Positions 1-5,476 of a stretch of DNA of 5,476 nucleotides are shown here, piece by piece (the stretch's first letter is position 1; every line of letters begins with the position of its first letter). The DNA comes from an uncultured Lachnospiraceae bacterium (GTDB taxonomy: Bacteria > Bacillota > Clostridia > Lachnospirales > Lachnospiraceae). The notes under the pieces were generated by a model. It saw only the letters and a list, made by a program, of their open reading frames with translations. It searched no databases and was not told where the DNA came from. The stretch is from positions 1 to 5,476 of the forward strand of contig CAUCOL010000143.1 of the NCBI GenBank assembly GCA_958444395.1, written 5' to 3'. A program made the position numbers and the translations under genes.

Positions 1-236
1 AAGGGGGTTCAGACACACTCTTCGCACGTATTCATCGTAACCCGGCTGAACCCGGACTGATCTGGGAAAGCCTAATACCCTGCGACAATATTTCATCCCT
101 CATTTTGTAGACTTTCAAGTATTCCAGGCAAAAATCCAATCTATACGTGCACTTGCGGAGCGGATGATTGATTGACAATTCTACCACGTCAGGGGTGGGA
201 AGTCTTATGCATTCCTTTTGTGATGCCTGCCGGCGG
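1..236. other. Unassigned left edge, no confident gene
   Basis: No gene in this stretch can be supported with confidence. Two short frames remain open to the window edge. On the plus strand, codons 3-107 read GGSDTLFARIHRNPAEPGLI onward and stop with TAG at 108-110, which could be the C-terminus of a gene convergent with the ABC operon. On the minus strand, an ATG at 96-94 opens a frame (MKYCRRVLGFPRSV...) that runs 32 codons off the edge, but it is arginine-rich and has no properly spaced ribosome binding site. The two overlap, so at most one is likely real. An 8-bp inverted repeat (GGGTTCAG at 5-12, CTGAACCC at 46-53) lies inside both. I found no convincing terminator hairpin with a U tract just after the permease stop codon at 237. 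Confidence 0.4.
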
Positions 237-2219
237 CTACTTTCCTTCGATGATTGTTTTGAAGGTCTGGATCGTGTTGGTGCATTCTTTTGTGATCAGT
301 ATATTGTTATTGTCAAAGGATTCACTTGCCGGTTTGCTTTCTGTCTTCATAGAAATCCTCAGCATTCCCACCGCATATTCCGGTGTTTTAAGGTCGCTGT
401 AATCACACGTATCTACAATATCCTTCAGGTATACATTGCCCTGTGCTACATCTTTCAGAAATGCCTGATAGATCTTCTCCATTTCCTCCTGATCAAAACT
501 GTAGCCGTCTGTTGAATAATCAACGCCATCTTCGTCGTAATCCGTGTATTCGGAATAGTCATCCCTGTCGTCCTGAGTGTCCTTGAAGCTCTTCTTCTGC
601 AGATCTGTATCTACCAGATCCTTTACGATCTGTCCTTCCAATGTCATATCTGACAGACTGTCTACCGTATTATCTTTCCCCAAAAGACGGTTTTGCATAC
701 CTTCTTTCTTATTACAGATCGCCAGAATAGTTGCTTCGATATCATCCAGTTCCGGACTTGCATCTCCGGTGATCTGGAAACTACGGCTGATCACCGTCGT
801 ATCCTTCAGCGTATATTGAATCGATACATTGGTGTCGGAATCACGATCTGCATACCGCTCAATCGCTTTCTGATTCTGGTAGATTTCCTTCTGTACTTTA
901 ATAAATTGTGCAATCTCTTTGGAATCCGTCAATAAAAATTCTTCCTTCGATCCATCGTTCGTCATGCATAATTCCAGTTTGACAGTCTCTACTTTATCCG
1001 CTTTCAGTCTGCCCGGTTTATAACTGTAGCTGTGCAGTGAGCATACCGTAATAAGCATGACTGCCATCAGCACGCCCATCTGCAGATAGGATGTAGATTT
1101 CCATATGAAGAAACTCTTATGCAGAAACATGTCACTGATCAGATAGCATACTGCTACACTTAACGTTCCCAGTACCAGATATAAATGATAATGTGTCGTC
1201 ACGTTTTCTGCAAAACCACTCTGCGCGATTGCCGTTAGGATCAGACCCAACAGCATACCACCTGTCAGAGAGAACACAATACGGAAGACCGGACGGCACC
1301 AGCTAAATGCCAGCATATCCCCAACCGATTCAATCGGTCTTTTCTTATAAAGCCAGATTGCTGCCGCTATAAAGACTACGCCAACAACCAGGTAGCAGGC
1401 AGGTATCTTCAATGCTCCGGCTGATAATGCAAGTTCTTTGACCACATCATTGCCTTCGATATTCTCCGGATGTGTCATCCCTACCTGATCCAGCAGCTGC
1501 GCCACAGGTGTCAGCCAGATCGCTGCATCCTGAATGCTGTCCGGAAGTACACCATACATATCAAAGGAGAAAAATCCCCCACCAAATGTAACCATATTTG
1601 AGATCATTGCCAGCATGCTGCTCACACCGGTAAATAAAAAGTTGATGACAGCATAGATCAGGCATACCAGACCACTGTTTCCGGACAGCATCACCAGCAG
1701 GCAAGCCAGCCCGTAGAAAAAGAGCATCTGAAAAACTGCCTGTAACAGACAGATCAGAACACTGCCAGCCAAAGCAGGCTCTACTGCTGCCATCATACCG
1801 GTCAGAACCAAAAATGCGAGTACAACCGGTGCCATCAGGATCACCAGCCCAGCCAATGCATGAGAGAAGAACAGACAGGTTCTGCTCACCGGCAGGGAAT
1901 GAATCATATAGGCATCCCGGCTGATATACAGATACCGAAATACAAGAAGTGCTGCGGCTACTCCCAGAAATACATACAATAGCGGCGATGACAGAATATT
2001 ACAACGAGTCACGATCGAACCGATCTTGGTCGCATAGATATACTGCCGGGTCATGACAACCCCCATCCGGCTGCTTCTCGCAAGACCGGCCCAGCCAAGA
2101 CCGATTGAAACCGGACAAAGTATCAGCAGGATCACTGCTTCCAGACTCCACCACGGCCAAAATCTCGTAATATCCTTGCAAAATATGGTTTTATTAAAAT
2201 AGGATGTCTTTGACTGCAT
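237..2219 (-). CDS. ABC-2-type transporter permease with large soluble C-terminal domain
   Basis: This is the membrane subunit of the ABC transporter encoded by this operon; the substrate is unknown. Counting from the chosen start (MQSKTSYF..., 660 aa), hydrophobic segments lie near residues 24-46, 79-98, 118-143, 153-178, 181-208, 272-291, 310-332, 345-363 and 380-394. The motif YKKRPIESVGDMLAF (291-305), after the sixth segment, resembles the loop seen in YtrC-like ABC-2 permeases. Residues 395-660 are soluble, with an Asp/Glu/Tyr-rich stretch near 549-585; this matches my recollection of permeases carrying a DUF6449-type tail, not verified. Nine segments would place that domain outside the cell, but the count is by eye. 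The start at 2219 has GGGAGG (2228-2233) eight bases upstream. An in-frame ATG at 2240 (667 aa) has GGAGG twelve bases upstream and is the alternative. The gene overlaps the ATPase gene by 26 bases, which implies translational coupling. No promoter of its own is evident. Confidence 0.88.
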   Translation of the reverse strand: MQSKTSYFNKTIFCKDITRFWPWWSLEAVILLILCPVSIGLGWAGLARSSRMGVVMTRQYIYATKIGSIVTRCNILSSPLLYVFLGVAAALLVFRYLYISRDAYMIHSLPVSRTCLFFSHALAGLVILMAPVVLAFLVLTGMMAAVEPALAGSVLICLLQAVFQMLFFYGLACLLVMLSGNSGLVCLIYAVINFLFTGVSSMLAMISNMVTFGGGFFSFDMYGVLPDSIQDAAIWLTPVAQLLDQVGMTHPENIEGNDVVKELALSAGALKIPACYLVVGVVFIAAAIWLYKKRPIESVGDMLAFSWCRPVFRIVFSLTGGMLLGLILTAIAQSGFAENVTTHYHLYLVLGTLSVAVCYLISDMFLHKSFFIWKSTSYLQMGVLMAVMLITVCSLHSYSYKPGRLKADKVETVKLELCMTNDGSKEEFLLTDSKEIAQFIKVQKEIYQNQKAIERYADRDSDTNVSIQYTLKDTTVISRSFQITGDASPELDDIEATILAICNKKEGMQNRLLGKDNTVDSLSDMTLEGQIVKDLVDTDLQKKSFKDTQDDRDDYSEYTDYDEDGVDYSTDGYSFDQEEMEKIYQAFLKDVAQGNVYLKDIVDTCDYSDLKTPEYAVGMLRISMKTESKPASESFDNNNILITKECTNTIQTFKTIIEGK

Positions 2220-3093
2220 AATCTTTTCCTCCCAATTCATAAATAAATATTTCCTCCAGCGTCAATGGCAGAAGATCCATGAGCAGAGGATGAAAGTTCT
2301 GCAGATACTGCTGAACCTGCTGCGGCTCTCCACGCATGATCCACGTATGCACCTTTCCCATCTGACTGCGGTTCAGGATCTCAAATGGTCCCTCTATATC
2401 CGGTGCTTCTCCTTCAAATGCAATCTGCACCTTGCTGATGCTTCCCTGCAGCTGCGTCAGAGACCGCTCCAAGATCACCTGTCCTTTGTGCATGATCCCG
2501 ACATAATCACATACATCTTCCAGCTCACGCAGATTGTGGGAAGATACCAGCACCGTCAGCTTCTTCTGCTCCACTTCATTTAGCAGAATGCTCCAGATCT
2601 GACGACGCATCACCGGATCCAGCCCATCGACCGGCTCATCCAGCACAAGCACCTTTGTACGCATACTGATCGCCAGCAGAAAAGCGGCCTGTTTCTGCAT
2701 TCCTTTTGACATCCGTCGGATGCTTTTCTTTCGATTCACCTCCGGAAAACATGCCAATACCTTTTCAAACAATTCATCATCAAAGTGTGGATAGATTCCC
2801 TTATAATAGTTCTTCATATCCATCAGACCAGCCTGCTTAAAATAAAATACATCATCCGGTATAAATGCGATCTTTTCCTTTACCGAAGGATTCTCAAACA
2901 CCGGCTCGCCCCCCACGGTGATCTCACCGGCATCCGGCTTAAATATTCCTGTAACATGACGAAGCAATGTCGATTTGCCGGCACCATTTGGTCCTACCAG
3001 CCCATACACAGATCCCATCGGAACATGTATATCCGTATGATCCAATGCGACAAATTTCTCAAACTGCTTATATATTCCTTTTCCTCGAATCAT
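2194..3093 (-). CDS. ABC transporter ATP-binding protein (YtrB/BcrA-like)
   Basis: This is the cytoplasmic nucleotide-binding subunit that hydrolyses ATP to drive the permease encoded next to it. The 299-aa protein has Walker A GPNGAGKS (34-41), a degenerate signature MSKGM (128-132) in place of LSGGQ, Walker B VLVLDEP (148-154), D-loop GLDP (157-160) and H-loop histidine His186 in VSSHNL. The Q-loop position after IAFIP (76-79-80 region) is Asp80, not Gln. Residues from about 220 form a C-terminal extension ending in LTLEEIFIYELGG (278-289), a common ending in drug and peptide exporter ATPases. The start codon overlaps the repressor stop codon as ATGA (3093-3090), and AGGAGG-type pairing is available at 3101-3108. 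The arrangement repressor-ATPase-permease matches YtrA-type operons; in Bacillus subtilis the ytr operon responds to cell-wall-active antibiotics. Transport of such a compound, or a role in envelope stress, is inference; the substrate cannot be read from sequence. Confidence 0.95.
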   Translation of the reverse strand: MIRGKGIYKQFEKFVALDHTDIHVPMGSVYGLVGPNGAGKSTLLRHVTGIFKPDAGEITVGGEPVFENPSVKEKIAFIPDDVFYFKQAGLMDMKNYYKGIYPHFDDELFEKVLACFPEVNRKKSIRRMSKGMQKQAAFLLAISMRTKVLVLDEPVDGLDPVMRRQIWSILLNEVEQKKLTVLVSSHNLRELEDVCDYVGIMHKGQVILERSLTQLQGSISKVQIAFEGEAPDIEGPFEILNRSQMGKVHTWIMRGEPQQVQQYLQNFHPLLMDLLPLTLEEIFIYELGGKDYAVKDILF

Positions 3094-3476
3094 TTCCTAT
3101 CTCCTCCTCTCTTCTCTCCCTCTGCGATCCGATGTATCCTCTCAGCCAATGCATCCTCTGTTACGCCGATAAACAGCAGTTCCTGTACATTTCCATCGAA
3201 CGCTTCCAGCAATTTCTTCTGCCTTGCAGAATCCGCATCCGGTACACCGGCTACAAAACTGCCTCTGCCCGGCACGGTATACAGATATCCTTCCTGCTCC
3301 AGTTCTCTGTATGCACGCTGGATGGTATTTGGATTGATCGTCAGATTCGTCGCAAGCTCCCGTACAGAGGGAAGCTTCTCATCTGTCTGCATCACGCCCT
3401 GTACGATCAGATGACGGAATCCGTCCCGGATCTGCTCATAAATCGGCCTGGCATCCCGATAATTTAACTGTATCAT
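3090..3476 (-). CDS. GntR-family transcriptional regulator, YtrA subfamily
   Basis: This is a DNA-binding repressor, probably of its own operon. The 128-aa protein has the standard N-terminal winged helix-turn-helix: RPIYEQIRDGFR (10-21), the recognition region LPSVRELATNLTINPNTIQR (35-54), and the wing YTVPGRGSFVAG (66-77). The C-terminal tail (about 80-118) is only long enough for two helices, typical of the YtrA subfamily, and lacks the large ligand-binding domains of FadR or HutC types. The length fits the family. The start is supported by AAAGGAG (3483-3489) six bases upstream of ATG. The gene is first in the operon and its stop overlaps the ATPase start. A perfect 11-bp inverted repeat in its leader (3516-3544) is the obvious candidate binding site. 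Because it has no large effector domain, how it senses a signal is unclear. Confidence 0.95.
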   Translation of the reverse strand: MIQLNYRDARPIYEQIRDGFRHLIVQGVMQTDEKLPSVRELATNLTINPNTIQRAYRELEQEGYLYTVPGRGSFVAGVPDADSARQKKLLEAFDGNVQELLFIGVTEDALAERIHRIAEGEKRGGDRK

Positions 3477-3515
3477 AGTGGTCTCCTTTCTGAAAATCTA
3501 TTGTATCAATCGTAT

Positions 3516-3544
3516 TAACTGTATTATTCACCTTAATACAGTTA
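3516..3544 (-). promoter_or_regulatory. Candidate operator: perfect 11-bp inverted repeat
   Basis: The arms TAACTGTATTA (3516-3526) and TAATACAGTTA (3534-3544) are exact reverse complements separated by 7 bp. The site begins three bases downstream of the predicted -10 hexamer of the repressor operon and covers the expected transcription start near 3540, so a bound dimer would block initiation. GntR regulators bind such palindromes, and YtrA-type proteins usually repress their own operon. Assigning it to this regulator is inference from position and symmetry. Confidence 0.75.
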
Positions 3545-3546
3545 GT

Positions 3547-3575
3547 ATACTATATCACTTTTTTCGATTTGTCAA
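3547..3575 (-). promoter_or_regulatory. Predicted sigma-A promoter of the GntR-ABC operon
   Basis: Read on the minus strand, a consensus -35 TTGACA (3575-3570) is followed after 17 bp by TAGTAT (3552-3547), a 4/6 match to the -10 consensus. TATAGT or TATACT in the same AT-rich stretch match better but have spacings of 15 and 20 bp. Transcription would start near 3540, giving a leader of about 64 bases before the repressor ATG. The -10 lies inside a 10-bp self-complementary sequence, TAGTATACTA (3543-3552). Confidence 0.7.
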
Positions 3576-3588
3576 TACCTTACCTTAC

Positions 3589-3644
3589 TAAAACTTTCCG
3601 CACACTTGCGACAGTTAACGTCGCCGGCAGTGTGAAAAGTTTTA
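3589..3644. repeat. 56-bp imperfect hairpin between divergent promoters
   Basis: The two halves pair in three blocks: TAAAACTTT (3589-3597) with AAAGTTTTA (3636-3644), CACACT (3601-3606) with AGTGTG (3629-3634), and GCGAC (3608-3612) with GTCGC (3620-3624), around the loop AGTTAAC. Internal loops separate the blocks (CCG against A; T against CGGC). Neither side is followed by a clean U tract, and no gene ends into it, so it does not look like an ordinary terminator. It sits just upstream of the -35 of the repressor operon and about 80 bp upstream of the rightward promoter. It could be a regulatory site, a small palindromic repeat element, or a relic. Confidence 0.6.
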
Positions 3645-3726
3645 AGCCCCTAATCCCTTCCGGCAAAAAATCTCTAAAACAACTGTAAATATTTTATTAA
3701 ATCCTGTGGATAAAGCCTGTCGATTG

Positions 3727-3755
3727 TTGAAAGACTAAGAAAAAAATGCTATGGT
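3727..3755 (+). promoter_or_regulatory. Predicted extended -10 promoter of the zinc peptidase gene
   Basis: TTGAAA (3727-3732) is followed after 17 bp by TATGGT (3750-3755), which is preceded by TG at 3747-3748 as in an extended -10 element. Transcription would start near 3762, leaving a leader of about 65 bases. That leader contains the short repeat GATC-CAAAA-GATC (3757-3769) but no convincing terminator or riboswitch. Confidence 0.55.
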
Positions 3756-3827
3756 TGATCCAAAAGATCCCATTTTTAGAGAACAAATAAAAAGTCAGAA
3801 TTAAATGAAAGAAAGGACTGATTCATT

Positions 3828-4523
3828 ATGCCATATTTTTATTATCTTGACCCAACTTATACGTTGGTCATCCTCGGCGCACTGATCTGTATGGCAGCCT
3901 CTGCCAATGTCAGCCGTGTTTTCCGTAAATACAGCCGTGTCCGTGTCGGAAGGGGGATTCCGGCGCAGCAGGTTGCTGCGATGATCCTGCAGAGTGCCGG
4001 CATCCACGATGTACAGATCGAACACATCCGTGGCGATCTGACAGACCATTATGACCCCCGCAGCAATGTCGTACGCTTATCAGACAGTGTCTATGGCTCC
4101 TGCTCTGTAGCTGCCGTCGGCGTCGCAGCCCATGAGTGTGGCCATGTGATCCAGCATCATACCGGGTATGTGCCGATTCGTGTGCGCAGTGCGATCGTAC
4201 CGGTCGTCAATCTCGGTTCCAAGCTGTCCTGGCCTGTGATCCTGATCGGTTTGCTGCTGACTTCCACGAACCTGATCAATATTGGTATCGTATTATTCGC
4301 CTTTACCTTCCTCTTTCAGCTGGTGACACTCCCGGTCGAATTTGATGCTTCCCACCGGGCACTGAAGATCCTGGAGGGACAGAATATCCTCTTTGACCGT
4401 GAAGTAAGCGGTGCCAGAAGTGTACTGACGGCTGCTGCCATGACCTATATCACAGCTGCTGTATCTACGCTGCTGCAGCTGCTGCGGCTTGTCATCCTGT
4501 TTGGACGCCGGTCCGATTCGTAA
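3828..4523 (+). CDS. yugP: Membrane zinc metallopeptidase, YugP family
   Basis: This is a predicted membrane-bound neutral zinc metallopeptidase of the family represented by Bacillus YugP (Zn_peptidase_2); its physiological substrate is not established. The 231-aa protein has the zinc-binding and catalytic motif HECGH (102-106) in AAHECGHVIQHHTGY. A conserved acidic segment, LPVEFDAS (168-175), follows; Glu171 is a likely third zinc ligand, by analogy with other HExxH enzymes. Hydrophobic segments lie near residues 11-27, 120-145, 148-169 and 203-225, and the length is normal for the family. AAGGA (3813-3817) lies ten bases before the ATG. The gene appears to be a single transcription unit: it has its own promoter, diverges from the GntR-ABC operon, and is followed at once by a terminator hairpin. 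No truncation or missing catalytic residue is seen. Confidence 0.95.
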   Translation: MPYFYYLDPTYTLVILGALICMAASANVSRVFRKYSRVRVGRGIPAQQVAAMILQSAGIHDVQIEHIRGDLTDHYDPRSNVVRLSDSVYGSCSVAAVGVAAHECGHVIQHHTGYVPIRVRSAIVPVVNLGSKLSWPVILIGLLLTSTNLINIGIVLFAFTFLFQLVTLPVEFDASHRALKILEGQNILFDREVSGARSVLTAAAMTYITAAVSTLLQLLRLVILFGRRSDS

Positions 4524-4553
4524 AAAGGACACAACCAGCGTTTTGCCCTTTTT
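4522..4553 (+). terminator. Intrinsic terminator after the zinc peptidase gene
   Basis: AAAAAGG (4522-4528) pairs with CCTTTTT (4547-4553). Inside, CA pairs with TG and AAC pairs with GTT, with single mismatches between blocks and a CAGC tetraloop. The U tract is the 3' arm of the stem, and the A tract overlaps the stop codon. The reverse strand could use the same A/T symmetry, but the next hairpin is a better terminator for the convergent gene. Confidence 0.6.
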
Positions 4554-4585
4554 CACTCTGTGTTGTGAACAATTTCCTATAATGC

Positions 4586-4631
4586 AAAAATGCCTTGTAT
4601 CTGTGAAACACTCTCACTGATACAAGGCATT
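4586..4631 (-). terminator. Strong terminator of the alkylation repair gene
   Basis: A 13-bp perfect stem, AATGCCTTGTATC (4589-4601) with GATACAAGGCATT (4619-4631), continues past one T-T mismatch with GTGA/TCAC (4603-4606 with 4614-4617) and closes on a 7-base loop. On the minus strand the stem runs directly into TTTTT (4590-4586), the classic intrinsic terminator layout, five bases after the stop codon of the repair gene. On the plus strand it is followed by TCCTTTTC, so it may serve as a weaker backup for the zinc peptidase transcript. Confidence 0.85.
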
Positions 4632-4636
4632 CCTTT

Positions 4637-5308
4637 TCATAACGTACGCAGATATTCCTTCTGCTCTTGTGTGATCCGGTAGCTTTCTATTGCTTTCCGG
4701 ATCGTTTTTTTATGGTTCCAGTCAGACAACCGATGCTGTTCCAGGTAAGGAATCACGGCATCCCACTGCTTTGCCAGTGCCGTTGCAAAATACCAGGCGA
4801 TCATCATATTGACATAATATTCCTCTGACGAAACCCCGGCGACAAGCTGCGGGTATTCTTCCCTGAAATCTTCGTCCAGATAAAGCCGCATCAGCATACC
4901 GATCCCGTAACGGATCGTATACGTATCTTCCGATGCGATCCACTGCCTAATCCGCGGCAGCAACTCATTCTTCCTCGCCGCAAAGCATTTCGGTGCAGAG
5001 AAATCACACGTCGCCCAGTTGTCTATATAGGGCAGAAAACGCTCGATCTCTGCCAGACAGCGGTCGAAATCCTTCATCTGGGTGATCAGCATCATATGCA
5101 GATTATTCTCTTCATAATACGTATGTGGCAGCTCTCCGATGAACGCCTCAGCTTCCTTCGTACGGGCAAATTCTTTGGCAAACTTCCGCAATACCGGCAT
5201 ACGGATCCCAATGATCGCGCTTTTCTCAATCCCCGGTATCAGTTTGCTGTGAAAATCCCGGTACCTGATATCCTGCAGCGCAAACAGCTGCTCCTGTAGA
5301 TCTGTCAT
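4637..5308 (-). CDS. DNA alkylation repair protein (AlkD-like, HEAT-repeat)
   Basis: This is a cytoplasmic, all-helical protein of the DNA alkylation repair family; characterised AlkD enzymes excise alkylated bases such as N3- and N7-alkylpurines. From the chosen start (MTDLQEQLFALQDIRYRDFHS..., 223 aa) the signature NWATCD (97-102) supplies a Trp and Asp spaced as W109/D113 in Bacillus cereus AlkD. Arg133 (in TIRYGIGM) and Trp172 (in MIAWYFA) fall near the expected R148 and W187. This alignment is by eye, and some subfamilies are not active glycosylases. The start at 5308 is chosen because relatives begin at this LQEQLF-like helix; GGGAGG (5323-5328) lies 14 bases upstream, which is long. 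An in-frame ATG at 5353 would give 238 aa but has no ribosome binding site. No clear promoter was found. The gene is convergent with the zinc peptidase gene and ends at a strong terminator. Confidence 0.9.
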   Translation of the reverse strand: MTDLQEQLFALQDIRYRDFHSKLIPGIEKSAIIGIRMPVLRKFAKEFARTKEAEAFIGELPHTYYEENNLHMMLITQMKDFDRCLAEIERFLPYIDNWATCDFSAPKCFAARKNELLPRIRQWIASEDTYTIRYGIGMLMRLYLDEDFREEYPQLVAGVSSEEYYVNMMIAWYFATALAKQWDAVIPYLEQHRLSDWNHKKTIRKAIESYRITQEQKEYLRTL

Positions 5309-5375
5309 CGTGTATGGTTCATCCTCCCTGTTCTGTCGTTGGCCTTCTTTCATGATGCCAGCGGGCTGGTAAATG

Positions 5376-5435
5376 GTAATAACAAAAGAACCTCACCTGC
5401 ATACCCTGTAACAATCACACAGGCTGCAGGGAGGT
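5376..5435 (-). terminator. Possible terminator of an upstream minus-strand gene
   Basis: On the minus strand, bulged stem blocks pair CCTC with GAGG (5391-5394 with 5431-5434), CCTGCA with TGCAGG (5396-5401 with 5425-5430) and CCTGT with ACAGG (5405-5409 with 5419-5423). The stem is followed by the T-rich run TTCTTTTGTTATT. It lies eight bases after a stop codon (5445-5443). The interrupted U tract makes it a moderate candidate. It could also act as a leader structure ahead of the alkylation repair gene. Confidence 0.45.
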
Positions 5436-5442
5436 AGGAAAG

Positions 5443-5475
5443 TTACTCCTTCTCGTACTTTTCAATAATACACTG
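5443..5475 (-). CDS. Partial gene: last ten codons of an unknown protein
   Basis: The minus-strand frame entering from the right edge reads QCIIEKYEKE and then TAA at 5445-5443. The charged C-terminus and the hairpin with a T-rich tail directly after the stop suggest a real gene end. Ten codons are too few to identify a product. The other two minus-strand frames stop soon or have no matching terminator spacing, which gives weak support for this one. Confidence 0.35.
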   Translation of the reverse strand, partial: QCIIEKYEKE

Positions 5476-5476
5476 G

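Noticed and set aside
2785..3467. Long plus-strand open frames opposite the ATPase and repressor genes
   Set aside because: They lie wholly antisense to well-supported genes, show no recognisable domain and lack ribosome binding sites; they are shadows of the minus-strand coding sequence.
3690..3760. Replication origin, suggested by the DnaA box in AT-rich DNA
   Set aside because: Only one box is present, there is no cluster, and no dnaA, dnaN or plasmid replication gene is nearby.
4293..4556. Minus-strand 87-codon open frame opposite the zinc peptidase 3' end
   Set aside because: It overlaps a clear YugP coding region and its terminator, and its low-complexity translation resembles no known family.
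4578..4583. Perfect TATAAT reading rightward between the two terminators
   Set aside because: No acceptable -35 lies 16-18 bp upstream, and any transcript would run at once into the strong hairpin and then antisense to the repair gene.
5309..5353. Upstream in-frame ATG (5353) as start of the alkylation repair gene
   Set aside because: It has no ribosome binding site, and the extra 15 residues are hydrophilic and precede the usual family N-terminus; kept only as an alternative.

Overview
The window looks like chromosomal DNA of a low-to-moderate G+C Gram-positive anaerobe, most likely a clostridial lineage such as Lachnospiraceae. This is an inference from strong AGGAGG-type ribosome binding sites, a YtrA-type GntR/ABC operon, a YugP-type membrane zinc peptidase and a clostridial-style DNA alkylation repair protein. 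I see no transposase, integrase, phage gene, CRISPR array or rRNA/tRNA gene.

Layout. Positions 1-236 hold no gene I can name. Positions 237-3476 are a compact three-gene operon on the minus strand, in transcription order: a 128-aa GntR/YtrA-family repressor, a 299-aa ABC ATPase, and a roughly 660-aa ABC-2-type permease with a large soluble C-terminal domain. The first two genes share an ATGA overlap and the last two overlap by about 26 bases, so translation is probably coupled. A sigma-A-like promoter precedes the operon at about 3547-3575. A perfect 11-bp inverted repeat with a 7-bp spacer (3516-3544) covers the predicted transcription start and is a strong candidate autoregulatory operator.

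The 351-bp divergent intergenic region (3477-3827) also carries a 56-bp imperfect hairpin (3589-3644) and an extended -10 promoter reading rightward. Next comes a plus-strand gene (3828-4523) for a membrane zinc metallopeptidase of the YugP family, then a compact terminator hairpin. A DNA alkylation repair (AlkD-like HEAT-repeat) gene lies convergently at 4637-5308 on the minus strand, with its own very strong terminator at 4586-4631. The right edge probably holds the last codons and terminator of one more minus-strand gene.

How the parts work together. By analogy with the Bacillus YtrA system, the GntR protein probably represses its own operon until an envelope stress or antibiotic signal relieves it, and the ATPase and permease then act as an export or sensing transporter. 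YugP and the alkylation repair protein look like independent single-gene units. Nothing here amounts to a clearly new system. The best second-look items are the operator architecture, the unexplained hairpin between the divergent promoters, and the acidic C-terminal domain of the permease.
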